Assembly (NCBI RefSeq): GCF_014203855.1
Contig: NZ_JACHJV010000001.1
Span: 1-64,000 of the forward strand
Source: Kitasatospora kifunensis
Lineage (GTDB): Bacteria; Actinomycetota; Actinomycetes; Streptomycetales; Streptomycetaceae
Length of the DNA: 64,000 nucleotides
Direction: 5' to 3'
In this document: positions 54,107 to 62,497 of the stretch, in pieces
Layout: each line of letters begins with the position of its first letter
How positions within the stretch are numbered: position 1 is the stretch's first letter
Position numbers and translations under genes: made by a program
Notes under the pieces: model-generated
The model's database searches: none
The model's input: the letters and a program-made list of their open reading frames with translations, nothing else
What the model was told of the DNA's origin: nothing

Positions 54107-54583
54107 CTACCTCGACAGCTGCACCACCGGCTGCCGCTCGGCGATCCACGCCTGGATCAGATGCTCCTCGCCGGCACTGCCGACCCTGCGGTGCACACGC
54201 ATGCGCCACCAGGTGTCCACGCCGCCGGGGCACTCCAGCTCGTCGAAGTCCGCGCAGTCGTCGCCCTCCCCGCGCGAGGAGATGAGGATGTGGTCCGGGT
54301 TCTCCGGCACCGGGTCCGTGCGGGGACTGGCCAGCAGCGACACCTCGTGCGCGTCGTCCCAGCCGTCGAGATCCACCGGCGGGGCGCCGTCGAGCCGCTG
54401 CAACACCAAGTGCACCGTGCTCCACTGCGTATGCGTCGCCACCTCCACCACCCGCGCGTCCGGCACCAGGTACGGCGACCAGTCGTCCGCGATCTCCCCC
54501 AGCACCTCTTCGTCGTACGGGCTCCCCCACACAACGTACGCCGGAGCCTCCACCTCCAGGTCGTAGCTCTCCTCGGGCACCAC
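54107..54583 (-). CDS. acidic protein of unknown function, 158 aa
   Basis: GTG 54583 has AAGGGGAG at good spacing. The frame beyond it does not look coding. The product is acidic (VVPEESYDLEVEAPAYVVW, then DEEVLGEIADDWSPYLVPDARV and EGDDCADFDELECPG) with several Trp and two Cys. No signal peptide, no known motif. It is convergent with the 41-aa gene, sharing the terminator. I cannot name a function. Confidence 0.65.
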   Translation of the reverse strand: MVPEESYDLEVEAPAYVVWGSPYDEEVLGEIADDWSPYLVPDARVVEVATHTQWSTVHLVLQRLDGAPPVDLDGWDDAHEVSLLASPRTDPVPENPDHILISSRGEGDDCADFDELECPGGVDTWWRMRVHRRVGSAGEEHLIQAWIAERQPVVQLSR

Positions 54584-54704
54584 GGTCGCTCCCCTTTCCG
54601 CCGCCCGGCCGCTCCCGACGGCGCGCATCCCGATGATAGAAGAACGCCGCGGCGCCCGCCCCCAACCACCGCGGGGAACGGGTGCTTTGGCGTGCGAGTA
54701 CCTG

Positions 54705-55847
54705 CTACGCCAGGACGTTCACGTAGAACGGATCACCGGGCAGGATGCGACTCTGGCCGTAGAAGGCCTTCAGGATGCCGCCCTGCTTGCGCTGTTCCGC
54801 GATGGGCACCCACGCGATCGCCCGGTTGGGCGGGTTGAAGTGCGTGCCGCCCTCCTGGGTGGACGCGAACGGGTACTCGTCGCACGAGTCGCCCGGCTGC
54901 GGCGGGTGCAGCCCACCGCACACCGCGGCGCGGTTCTTGTCCTTCTGGGCTTGCGTGGTGCGGTGCAACGGAACTCCGGAGAACGGCTCGCCCACGTGCA
55001 CCCCGGCCTTCTGCACCGTCTGGATGTTCTGCCTGATCCCCGGCAGCCAGTACTGCTGTGACGGGAACAGCGGAGTGGTGTCCGTCGCCGCCTGCTGCGG
55101 CAGCACGCAACCGGGCACCTTGTAGCGCTTGGTCAACTTCTTGTTCCAGAACGCGTCGTCGCACCGGAACGTCGGCCCGTTGTACCCGAGAGTGATCGGC
55201 GTGGTGAAGCCGGCGGCTTCACCCACATAAACGTAGTGCGTGGCGTCCGACAGGTCCTGCATCTTGTTGACCCGCGAGGAGTACTCGATAGTGCCCTTCT
55301 CCGGCGAGGATCCGGACAGCGTGAACGCACCGGCGAGCTGGCCGGTCCCCGTCGTGGTGGTCTGCGGCAGGTTGAAGGTCAACAGGGTCAGCGTGATCGG
55401 ACTGGTCTTCGCCTCACCCAGCAGCTGGGCCGGGGTGATGGTGACCTGCTCGCTCCACTTCAGCGACGTGGTGTTCAGCGTCAGGACGTGCTCGGCGGTG
55501 AAGGTCGCCTCACCGACCGGCTCCTCGACACCGTCCACGATCACCACCAGGCCGACGATCATCTCCTGGTCGAAGCAGCGCGTGGTGCGGATCGTCTGGT
55601 TGGACTCGAAGATCCACCACGGATCGCCGCAACCGGTCGGGTCCGTGTCGGCGGCCCGCGCGTCGGCCTTCGCCGCCCCCTGCGGCATGGTTCCGTGCCA
55701 CGTCGGCGCGACATTGCGCACTTGGACGGTCAGTTCGCGCTTCACGTTGTGCGCGGTACTCGCCGAGGCGGCTCCCGCGGTGCCCCCTACCATCGCCAGC
55801 GCCGCAACGCCTGCGGCTGCGATGCGCGTGTATCTGTGTCGTTGCAC
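54705..55847 (-). CDS. secreted protein with NucA/NucB-type deoxyribonuclease domain
   Basis: The 380-aa protein starts at GTG 55847 behind GGAGG. The signal peptide is RIAAAGVAALAMVGGTAGAASA. A long beta-rich middle part (residues 60-240) precedes a C-terminal domain with SCDEYPFASTQEGG and an Arg/Asn-rich segment (PNRAIAWVPIAEQRKQGGILKAFY). That pattern matches the NucA/NucB nuclease domain of secreted DNases. Several Cys suggest disulfides. It likely degrades extracellular DNA. The middle domain is not identified. Confidence 0.8.
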   Translation of the reverse strand: MQRHRYTRIAAAGVAALAMVGGTAGAASASTAHNVKRELTVQVRNVAPTWHGTMPQGAAKADARAADTDPTGCGDPWWIFESNQTIRTTRCFDQEMIVGLVVIVDGVEEPVGEATFTAEHVLTLNTTSLKWSEQVTITPAQLLGEAKTSPITLTLLTFNLPQTTTTGTGQLAGAFTLSGSSPEKGTIEYSSRVNKMQDLSDATHYVYVGEAAGFTTPITLGYNGPTFRCDDAFWNKKLTKRYKVPGCVLPQQAATDTTPLFPSQQYWLPGIRQNIQTVQKAGVHVGEPFSGVPLHRTTQAQKDKNRAAVCGGLHPPQPGDSCDEYPFASTQEGGTHFNPPNRAIAWVPIAEQRKQGGILKAFYGQSRILPGDPFYVNVLA

Positions 55848-56143
55848 GATGCGTGCCTCCCCTGGCGCGCTGCCCCCGGACACCCCCTTGCGTCCAGGGT
55901 GCTGCACCATGGGCCCAACTCTAGGTGTGCACAACCCAGTTGGATGACCCGGTTCACAATCCCCACGCCAAAGCCGCCAAGCCTGCGACAGCTGATGCGT
56001 AGAGCGAACTACCGCTTCTCCTGGGCCTGTTGTGACTTCGTTCTGTGATGGTCCGAACTGATCAATCCCAAGAAGCGCGACGCCAGCCACTCAATTGGAA
56101 GAATCAACTTCCTCTTTTCGCAGTGAAGTTGCACCGCTCGGCC

Positions 56144-56163
56144 CCAGGTCCGTACGGACCTGG
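56144..56163. promoter_or_regulatory. 20-bp perfect palindrome
   Basis: CCAGGTCCGTACGGACCTGG is perfectly self-complementary and stands alone in a gene-poor region between the nuclease gene and the DUF397 gene. It could be an operator or a replication or transfer site. Confidence 0.6.
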
Positions 56164-56302
56164 AGGGAATACGACACCTCAGACATAAGGCATCTCCGCC
56201 GGAGGAGCAGTACAACTCCGGCTGCGGTCAACGGAGGACGCCTCACTGGGTCCGGCGCTCCCGTAGACCGACCGGGCAAGAACGGTCTGGGATGATGACA
56301 AT

Positions 56303-56337
56303 GGCGGCCGGCCCCACTAACGCTGGGGCCGGCCGCC
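56303..56337. terminator. hairpin terminator of the DUF397 gene
   Basis: Perfect 13-bp stem (GGCGGCCGGCCCC) with a 9-nt loop, 40 nt past the minus-strand DUF397 stop. Confidence 0.82.
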
Positions 56338-56376
56338 ACTTCACTACCGGCCAGTCTGGACGGCTGCTGCGTCCAG

Positions 56377-56607
56377 TCAGACGAGGTGGTCGAACGCACC
56401 GGCCTTGGCGCCGAGGATCATGGCCTTGATCTCGTCACGGGTGTAGACGAGCGGCGCCTGCTCGGGTCGCTTGGAGTCGCGGACGGCGATGAACTCGCCG
56501 GCCACCCCGAACTCCACGCAGTTGTCGTTGCCCCCACTGAACGGGGACTTCTCCCAGGTGACGCCGGAGAAGTCCAGCTCGGCGGGGTCGGGCTTGGTGG
56601 TGCTCAC
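56377..56607 (-). CDS. DUF397-family protein
   Basis: The 76-aa protein is a typical DUF397 member: WEKSPFSGGNDNCVEFGVAGEFIAVRDSKRP and YTRDEIKAMILGAKAGAFDHLV. DUF397 genes usually follow an XRE regulator of the DUF5753 type and are thought to act with it, sometimes as toxin-like partners, in differentiation. Here the partner is reduced to a C-terminal piece, 2 nt upstream. Confidence 0.9.
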   Translation of the reverse strand: MSTTKPDPAELDFSGVTWEKSPFSGGNDNCVEFGVAGEFIAVRDSKRPEQAPLVYTRDEIKAMILGAKAGAFDHLV

Positions 56608-56609
56608 GC

Positions 56610-56861
56610 TTACAGCTCCTTGAGGATCTTGTTGATCTGACTGCGGGTCTCGGGTGGGCCGAGGGCACGGGCCCGCAGGTGGTCGAAGACCTCGGTGTAG
56701 CGCTCCACATCCTCAGATCCCTCGAAGTACACCGAGTTGGTCAGATTCTCCACCCACACCACGTCCGGGTTCGACTCGGGGAAACCCATGAGCATGAACG
56801 ACCCGTACAGCCCGGGATGGAAGCCGGCCGCGTCCCTGCACGCCGTACGGTGCCTCAGCAC
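56610..56861 (-). pseudogene. C-terminal fragment of an XRE/DUF5753 regulator
   Basis: About 60 codons match the end of the DUF5753 domain (GSFMLMGFPE, DVVWVENLTNSVYFE, DVERYTEVFDHLRARAL, TRSQINKILKEL). A full protein should be about 280 aa with a helix-turn-helix at its N-terminus. Both the N-terminus and most of the domain are missing, and upstream sequence shows no continuation in any frame. The DUF397 gene therefore lost its regulator. Confidence 0.82.
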
Positions 56862-57108
56862 GCTTCGACGGTCGCGGGGAGTACGACCTGTCAGGAATAA
56901 ATGCGCTCCGCCGGTACGGTGCGCGGCCTTGCATCGCCTGCACTGTCCGCCGTGACCTGCGCAGCGCCCGGTCGTCTGGGCCGGAGAACACGACCGAGAA
57001 GAATGCTCCCAACCTGCGGGGCCGCTGCCCGGCCTGCGATGGTCCTGCTGGTTCGGCTGCCCACGAAGAGGTCAATGGAAGCCGCCCCCTCTTCCTGCCG
57101 CCGACGGG

Positions 57109-57663
57109 GACGGCTGTCAGGCCGCTGCCCTGCTCGGCGCCGCATTCGTCCCGAACACCGTCGCCGTTCTCGACGAGCCGTACACCGAGCCGGCGGGCCT
57201 GGCCAACCTGCACGCACTGGCCTTCACCTCCTCCAGCCGACCCGACCAGCACGCGAAGGCCATCGCCGGGCAACCGTCCACGCTCTCCCGTCGCTCCCAG
57301 AGCGTCCTGGTCCTGCGGGAGTGGGCCGACGAAGCGGCCTGGCTCGTCGGTGCTCCACTTGCCGCTGCCGCCATCGCGTCCGCCTGGTGGGCCAGGCCCG
57401 CCTGGGCCGTGGTCGCCGCCGTCGGCATCCTCCTGCATGGCCCAGTCCTCACCGCGCGGATCCTCCACCTGACGTCGGCGCTGCACCGGAGCGTCACCCC
57501 ACCGACGTCGGCTGCCCGCCCCGATCCGCCGACCCCGGTGCGCCGGGCCGCGCTGATTCTGGCCAGCCCGCTCCAGCCGTTCGTACGACTTGTCGGCCCG
57601 TGGCGGCTGATCCTCCGCAGACTCACCGGCCGGGCCACCGAGTTCGGCAAGACTGAACGTTGA
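57109..57663 (+). pseudogene. 5'-truncated membrane protein remnant
   Basis: From about 57109 the frame reads as clean high-GC3 coding sequence: AALLGAAFVPNTVAVLDEPY, a hydrophobic pair (LVGAPLAAAAIASAWW, AVVAAVGILLHGPVL) and a basic tail to the TGA at 57661-57663. No in-frame start lies upstream except a GTG at 57409 in the middle of a membrane segment. The 5' end is probably missing. A TTG at 57660 overlaps the stop, but the next gene is better started at ATG 57702. The family is not recognised. Confidence 0.6.
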
Positions 57664-57701
57664 CAACCGCATTCACCCGGCAGACCACGTGGGAGCCCAG
57701 C

Positions 57702-58181
57702 ATGTCCGAGCCGGTCACCGTGACCATCCGCACCGCCGCCAAGGCCGTCATCCTCCACGACGGACTCGTCCTCCTCCAGGCAGCCCGCTGGGAGGGGCAG
57801 GACTGCTACTTCCTCCCCGGCGGCGGCCAGAACCCCGGCGAGGCCCTCGTCGACACCGCCCGCCGCGAGGTCGAGGAGGAGACCGGACTGATGGTGCGGG
57901 TCGAGAAGCTGCTGTGGCTGCGCGAGTACATCGGCGTCAACCATGCCAACGCCGACAGCGAGGCCGGCACCCACCGCATCGAAGCGATCTTCAAGTGCGC
58001 CCCGACCAACGACCCCCACCAGCTCGGCGGCCACAACGCCGACGACCTCCAGACCGGCTTGGAGTGGGTTGCGCTGGACAAGCTCCCCTCCCTCAACCTG
58101 CTGCCCCACTCCCTCCGGGGACCCATCGCCGCCCTCGCATTCGGCGACCCGGACTCTGCCTACCTCGGCGACGTCGCCTGA
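57702..58181 (+). CDS. NUDIX hydrolase
   Basis: The 159-aa protein has an intact Nudix box (GGGQNPGEALVDTARREVEEETG) preceded by AVILHDGLVLLQAARW. ATG 57702 has GGGAG 7 nt upstream; the TTG at 57660 is less likely. It hydrolyses a nucleoside-diphosphate-linked compound. Eight nucleotides separate it from a kinase-like fragment, suggesting one transcript. Confidence 0.9.
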   Translation: MSEPVTVTIRTAAKAVILHDGLVLLQAARWEGQDCYFLPGGGQNPGEALVDTARREVEEETGLMVRVEKLLWLREYIGVNHANADSEAGTHRIEAIFKCAPTNDPHQLGGHNADDLQTGLEWVALDKLPSLNLLPHSLRGPIAALAFGDPDSAYLGDVA

Positions 58182-58189
58182 GCCCGCCG

Positions 58190-58540
58190 ATGACCGGCAT
58201 AGACGGCCAGATCCCGAGCGACGCCCGCGAGATCACCACCGGCCAGGCCAACCGCGTCTGGCTCGTCAGCCACCCGCTCCCGTACGTCCTCAAGCACTAC
58301 GGTGACCCCAGCCGGGCCGCCAACGAGGCCGCCGCCCTCCAACTCCTCGCGGCCCACAGCATCCCAGCACCACGCCTCATGGCCGTAGCGCCCGGAGACT
58401 CGCCGGGGTGGACCGCCCAGACCGTGGTCCACCCCGAACCGGTGCCTGCCGAACGCCTGCTGGACGAACTTGCAGCCGGGCATCTGCCGAGCGTGTGCAG
58501 GCCTCGGTACCCGGCCGGTCGAGGTCGGAGGCGGCGCTGA
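58190..58540 (+). CDS. truncated APH-type phosphotransferase (N-lobe only)
   Basis: The 116-aa product has NRVWLVSHPLPYVLKHYGDPSRAANEAAALQLLAAHSIPAPRLM, the N-lobe with lysine strand and Glu of aminoglycoside-phosphotransferase-like kinases. It then loses homology at VCRPRYPAGRGRRRR. The catalytic C-lobe (HxDxxxxN) is absent, and no continuation was found in other frames. It is probably a nonfunctional remnant of a gene once coupled to the NUDIX enzyme. Confidence 0.65.
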   Translation: MTGIDGQIPSDAREITTGQANRVWLVSHPLPYVLKHYGDPSRAANEAAALQLLAAHSIPAPRLMAVAPGDSPGWTAQTVVHPEPVPAERLLDELAAGHLPSVCRPRYPAGRGRRRR

Positions 58541-58832
58541 GGCGACCCATGACGGCGCCGGCCGGGCCCGGGCAGTCTTGCGCGCCACGAAGTCGGCTGT
58601 GGGACGCGGGCGGCTCGCCCAGGTGGGTGGGTAAGGCGGTCGACTGGAGCCGATCTCGGCCGACCCAGCCGCACCGACACTGGGAGGAGACCAATGAGAG
58701 CAGCACTTCCAAGCCCAGGGCCGCTCGTTGGTTCCTCAGCAGGATCGTTCGGCAACCGCCCGGGGACCTCCCGTTCTGGTGCTCGACAGGCCCGCGCTCT
58801 GCTCTCCGCCACACCCCCGCCCGAGGAAACTC

Positions 58833-59678
58833 ATGTCGACACCGTCCTCAGCCCCTTCCGGCGCAAACTCGGCCGCCGGTCAACGCAACCGAGTCCTCAC
58901 AAAGGAGGTCCTCCAGCTCAGTGCGAGCCTGCTCGCGCTGCTGAGTCTGTTGATGTTCGGTCTGAGTTACTTCGCGGCCAGTGAGTACTTCCATGCCCTC
59001 GGCCTGACACCGGAGCAGGCTGGGATCGACAAGCAGACGTTGCTCACCCGGGTCGGTGCGATCGCCTCAGTCCTCATCGCATTCTGTTTGCCGATCATGT
59101 ACTCGCTCGCGTTGCTTGCCAAGCGCCTGATCCTTCGCACCCCGCTCAGGGTGCTGCACGAGTACCCACTAGCCAAAAGTCTGGCTTTCGGGAGCGCCCT
59201 GGGTGTCGTAGTCTGCGCGCCGGGCTGGCATCCGCTGGACCACCCACGCGAGGTGCTCGTCATCGGCGCGGCGTTCGGCGTCGCCGTCTACAGTCCTATC
59301 GCCCATCACCTGGTACTCAAGGGATTCTCCACAACCTCCCTGTGTCTAGCAGGCCTGGCCGTGGGCTGCCTGGCTGCGGCACCGGCCCTCGGTGACCAGG
59401 CCCACCAGGACGCGCTCGATCTGCGTGAGCACGGCAGGATCACATCCCTCGCCTCGAACATCGGCGTCCGAGCGACGCTCGCCAACGCGACCTGGACCGA
59501 CCTGGGGGATGCGCACCGTCGGGGCATGATCATCTACCTGGGTGAACAGAACGGCATGGCGGCCTTCCTGCCGTGCGGTGAACACGCGGTTCAACGAGTA
59601 CCCACCGCGCAACTGCGCCTGTCACTCCTTGGCACGGACTGGGGCAGCCATGTCGTGTGCACTGGCGCGCTAGGTTGA
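58833..59678 (+). CDS. membrane protein of unknown function, 281 aa
   Basis: ATG 58833 has GAGG 6 nt upstream. The product has about six hydrophobic segments in its first 200 aa (LQLSASLLALLSLLMFGLSYF, VGAIASVLIAFCLPIMYSLALLA, SLAFGSALGVVVCAP, VLVIGAAFGVAVY, LCLAGLAVGCLAAAP). A soluble C-terminal part with ATWTDLGDAHRRGMIIYLGEQNGMAAFLPCG follows. No known family. The 290 nt upstream hold no gene. Confidence 0.7.
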   Translation: MSTPSSAPSGANSAAGQRNRVLTKEVLQLSASLLALLSLLMFGLSYFAASEYFHALGLTPEQAGIDKQTLLTRVGAIASVLIAFCLPIMYSLALLAKRLILRTPLRVLHEYPLAKSLAFGSALGVVVCAPGWHPLDHPREVLVIGAAFGVAVYSPIAHHLVLKGFSTTSLCLAGLAVGCLAAAPALGDQAHQDALDLREHGRITSLASNIGVRATLANATWTDLGDAHRRGMIIYLGEQNGMAAFLPCGEHAVQRVPTAQLRLSLLGTDWGSHVVCTGALG

Positions 59679-59901
59679 ACGCAATGTCGCAGGGGAGGAC
59701 AGCGCGACCCGGGTTGGTCTCGGTCAGGCGTCCGTCGACGAGTTTGGCTCCAGAAGGAAGTGCCCCGCAGGGCAACATCCCGGGCACATGAGAGCGAAAA
59801 ACGGCGCCGACCAGCGAAAACCCACGACAGGAGTTTTCCCAGGCCAGCGCCGTGATCACAAGAAATCCGCAGGCCAGAGCAATGCTCGTGCAGTACGTCA
59901 A

Positions 59902-61080
59902 CTACCGCTGGCCGACCCGCTGCTGTCCCGTCTGCCGGGAGTCGGCGACGATCGAGAAGGCGTAGTCCCGCATCCGGTTCTCGTACCCGCGGACCGCCTG
60001 CGTGAGCGACTCGGCTGTGCCGCGCGTGCCCGTCAGGGACCGGGTGAGTTCGCCGGCGTCGCGGATGGCGGTGTTGGCGCCCATCGCCAGGACCGGGCTC
60101 ATCGCGTGGATCGCGTCACCGATCAAGGTCACCGGGCCGGGCTCCCAGGGCGGCACCGGGGCGGCGGTGGAGATCCGTAGCGGGAACAGGGAGTCGGTGT
60201 CCCAGTGGGCCAGCAGGCGGTGGACGTCCTCGTGCCAGTCCTCGCCCATCAGCCGGAGCGCGAGGTCGCGCAGCGCCGCGGGGGTGAGGGCGCGCAGTTC
60301 CTCGAAGGTGGGCAGCGCGGGGTGGGAGACCGGGGCACCGACCATGCAGGCGATGTAGTCACCCACCGGGGCGAGGCCGCACTGATCGGGTCGGCGGCGG
60401 AACTCCACCGGGCCAAGGCCCAGGTGCGGCTGGCCCGGACCGCCGGTGACCACGGTGAAGATGCTGTCGAAGACCCAACCGGGTAGGCCCGCTCGGGTGC
60501 TGCCGCGAAGCGGGATCCTGCCGTAGACCAGCCGCAGGCCGGCGTCCTCGACCTGGGCGTCGGGCAGCAGGAGTCGGCGCACGGCCGAGTTGACGCCGTC
60601 CGCGCCGACCAGCAGATCACCGCTCGCGGTCCGGCCGTCGGCGAAGCGTGCGGTGACCGTCCCGTCCGCGTTGTGCTGACAGTCCGTCAGTTGGGCGCCG
60701 TAGTGCACCTGGTCGCCCAGTCCGAGGAGCATGATCTGACGCAGGGTCGGGCGGTTGAACGCGTGCGGGCCCACTACGCCTGGAGGCTGAGCCGCAGCCT
60801 TGTCCGCCAGGATGTCCAGGTGGCGGTTGCGGACCGAGACGCGTGCCGGGGGCGCCCCGGCGGTCGACAGGCAGAGCTCGAACAGCGGGGCGGGCAGGCA
60901 GTACTGCAGGTTGGTCAGGCCGGGCTCGTCGAGCTGGACGCGGTAGCCCTGCGGGCGGGCGCCGGGGTGGGCATCGCGTTCGTAGACGGCGACGTCGATG
61001 CCTTGCGCGCGCAGGCCGTGGGCGAGCGTCAGCCCGCCCAATCCAGCGCCAGCGATGATCACACGAAACGGGTAGTGCAC
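59902..61080 (-). CDS. FAD-dependent aromatic-type monooxygenase
   Basis: The 392-aa protein is a PHBH-fold flavin monooxygenase: FRVIIAGAGLGGLTLAHGLRAQGIDVAVYERD (FAD Rossmann), DLLVGADGVNSAVRR (DG motif) and VTLIGDAIHAMSPVLAMGANTAIRDAGELTRSL (GD motif). GTG 61080 is chosen; the frame beyond lacks features. Members hydroxylate aromatic or polyketide substrates or inactivate antibiotics such as tetracyclines and rifamycin. Neighbours give no hint of the substrate. Confidence 0.88.
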   Translation of the reverse strand: MHYPFRVIIAGAGLGGLTLAHGLRAQGIDVAVYERDAHPGARPQGYRVQLDEPGLTNLQYCLPAPLFELCLSTAGAPPARVSVRNRHLDILADKAAAQPPGVVGPHAFNRPTLRQIMLLGLGDQVHYGAQLTDCQHNADGTVTARFADGRTASGDLLVGADGVNSAVRRLLLPDAQVEDAGLRLVYGRIPLRGSTRAGLPGWVFDSIFTVVTGGPGQPHLGLGPVEFRRRPDQCGLAPVGDYIACMVGAPVSHPALPTFEELRALTPAALRDLALRLMGEDWHEDVHRLLAHWDTDSLFPLRISTAAPVPPWEPGPVTLIGDAIHAMSPVLAMGANTAIRDAGELTRSLTGTRGTAESLTQAVRGYENRMRDYAFSIVADSRQTGQQRVGQR

Positions 61081-61269
61081 AGTCCTCTGCCTTCGCTCAT
61101 GACAACGAAGGAAGCACCGGGTTCCTCGGAGAGGAACAGACACCGCACGGGGCGCCGCTCAGAAACACCATTCATGAGCGAATTTTTCGCGCATTCCATC
61201 TAGCGCCGCCGACCCTAGCACGCACCCGCGAGGAGCACGCACCCGCGAGACGTCGCGACAGCCGTTGGT

Positions 61270-61275
61270 TAGGCT
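61270..61275 (+). promoter_or_regulatory. -10 element, likely leaderless
   Basis: TAGGCT lies 7 nt before ATG 61283, with no ribosome site between. Confidence 0.4.
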
Positions 61276-61282
61276 TCACGGT

Positions 61283-61501
61283 ATGGAAAAGTCCGCCAAG
61301 AAGCCGTTGGGTGTCGTCAGTTTCGTCCTGATCGTGGGCGGCGTGAGCGGATTGCTGCACGAATGGCTCGGCTGGCTGCGCCTGTTCGGCTTCATGCGGT
61401 TCCTGGTGCCCAGCGGCTACGAGTTCCTCGGCTACGGTCTGATGATCGCCCTGGGGGTCGTGGTTGGCCTGGTCAGCGCCAGCGGGCGGCGCACCCGCTG
61501 A
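61283..61501 (+). CDS. small membrane protein, 72 aa
   Basis: The product begins MEKSAKKPLGVVSFVLIVGGVSGLLHEW and ends YGLMIALGVVVGLVSASGRRTR: two hydrophobic segments with basic ends. A -10-like element very close to ATG 61283 suggests a leaderless transcript. The protein is of unknown function, convergent with the LysR gene 14 nt away. Confidence 0.65.
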   Translation: MEKSAKKPLGVVSFVLIVGGVSGLLHEWLGWLRLFGFMRFLVPSGYEFLGYGLMIALGVVVGLVSASGRRTR

Positions 61502-61515
61502 GCCCCCCACGCGCG

Positions 61516-62430
61516 TCAGCGCCGGCCATCGCCCGGCGTGGACTGACGGTCGGTGACGAGGTCGGCCAACTGCCTGGCGGCGTCGGTGGGGTTGGCGGGG
61601 TGGATGAGCTCCGTGCGGTGGACCAGGCGGGGTTCTGCGACCGGGACGGCGGCGAGGCCGGGCAGCGCGGCGGCCAGCGGCAGGGGCAGCGCGGCGAGGC
61701 CGTGGCCGGCGGCGGCCAGTGCGGCGAGGCCGTGCAGATCGGTCCCGCGATGGCGGATGCGGGGGCGGAAGCCGTCGGCGCGGCAGACGGCGCGCAGCCG
61801 GTCGAGCGGGATCGCGGTGTCGGGGGCGTCGATCCACTGGGCCTGCGTGAGGTCGGTCAGGCGCACCGAGGCGCGCCCGGCCAGCGGATGGCCGAGCGGG
61901 AAGAGCACGGCCAGGGTCTGCTCGGCTGCGGCGAGCGTGGTGGTGCTGGGGCCGAGGTTCGGCAGCGGGAGCGGGTCGCTGGGGGCGGCGGCGCCGTCGA
62001 CGAGACCGATGTCGGCGCTTCCGGTGAGCACGTTCTCGATCACCGCCGCCTGGCTCAGGACGCGTACCTCCAGGTCCAGCGGGTGGGTGGTGGTGCGCAG
62101 TTGGGCAAGGGCCTGCGCGACGGCGGGGCCCAGGGCTGCGGGCGTGTGGGCGAGGGTCAGCCGGGTGGGGTTGGCGTGGTGCAGGCGTGTGATGTCGGCG
62201 CGGGCGGCGTCCAGGAGCAGCAGCAGGGCGGGGGCGTGCTCCATCAGTCGTGCTCCGGCCGCAGTGGGAGCCACCGGCCGGCGCTCGATCAGTCGGGTGC
62301 CCAGGTCGGCCTCGAGCGCGGCGATGTGCTGGGAGACGGCGGACTGGGTGTAGCCGAGCTCCGAGGCGGCGGTGGAGAAGGAGCGGTGGTCGAGGACTGC
62401 GACGAAGGTGCGCAGCAGATGCGGGTTCAT
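61516..62430 (-). CDS. LysR-family regulator
   Basis: The 304-aa protein has the LysR helix-turn-helix (LLRTFVAVLDHRSFSTAASELGYTQSAVSQHIAALEADLGTRLIER) and a type 2 periplasmic-binding-like effector domain. MNPHLL at 62430 is the most usual start; two further ATGs (62436, 62442) lie just upstream. It is divergent from the glutamine amidotransferase-like gene with an inverted repeat in the gap, so it likely controls that gene. Confidence 0.9.
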   Translation of the reverse strand: MNPHLLRTFVAVLDHRSFSTAASELGYTQSAVSQHIAALEADLGTRLIERRPVAPTAAGARLMEHAPALLLLLDAARADITRLHHANPTRLTLAHTPAALGPAVAQALAQLRTTTHPLDLEVRVLSQAAVIENVLTGSADIGLVDGAAAPSDPLPLPNLGPSTTTLAAAEQTLAVLFPLGHPLAGRASVRLTDLTQAQWIDAPDTAIPLDRLRAVCRADGFRPRIRHRGTDLHGLAALAAAGHGLAALPLPLAAALPGLAAVPVAEPRLVHRTELIHPANPTDAARQLADLVTDRQSTPGDGRR

Positions 62431-62450
62431 GTGCATCAGCATCGCTTATG

Positions 62451-62471
62451 AACGATGCAGGAAACATCGTT
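62451..62471. promoter_or_regulatory. LysR-type operator candidate
   Basis: AACGATG-caggaaa-CATCGTT is a perfect 7-bp inverted repeat with a 7-nt spacer between the divergent LysR and amidotransferase genes. Confidence 0.65.
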
Positions 62472-62497
62472 GGACCTGATGTGCGCTGGTCGGCAGG

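Larger units (their letters stand above)
55848..56376. other. 529-bp region, no firm gene; control elements
   Basis: It is less GC-rich than its surroundings. A short frame near 56095-56295 has mixed codon use and I do not call it a gene. It contains the 20-bp palindrome at 56144-56163 and a terminator at 56303-56337. Confidence 0.6.

Noticed and set aside
56095-56295. 66-aa plus-strand frame from a TTG
   Set aside because: Codon third positions are mixed and there is no clear ribosome site; it overlaps the 20-bp palindrome.
59530-59901. Minus-strand frame of about 120 aa opposite the membrane-protein gene end
   Set aside because: The second half is a shadow of the membrane-protein gene and the rest has no motif; an IS remnant was considered but not supportable.
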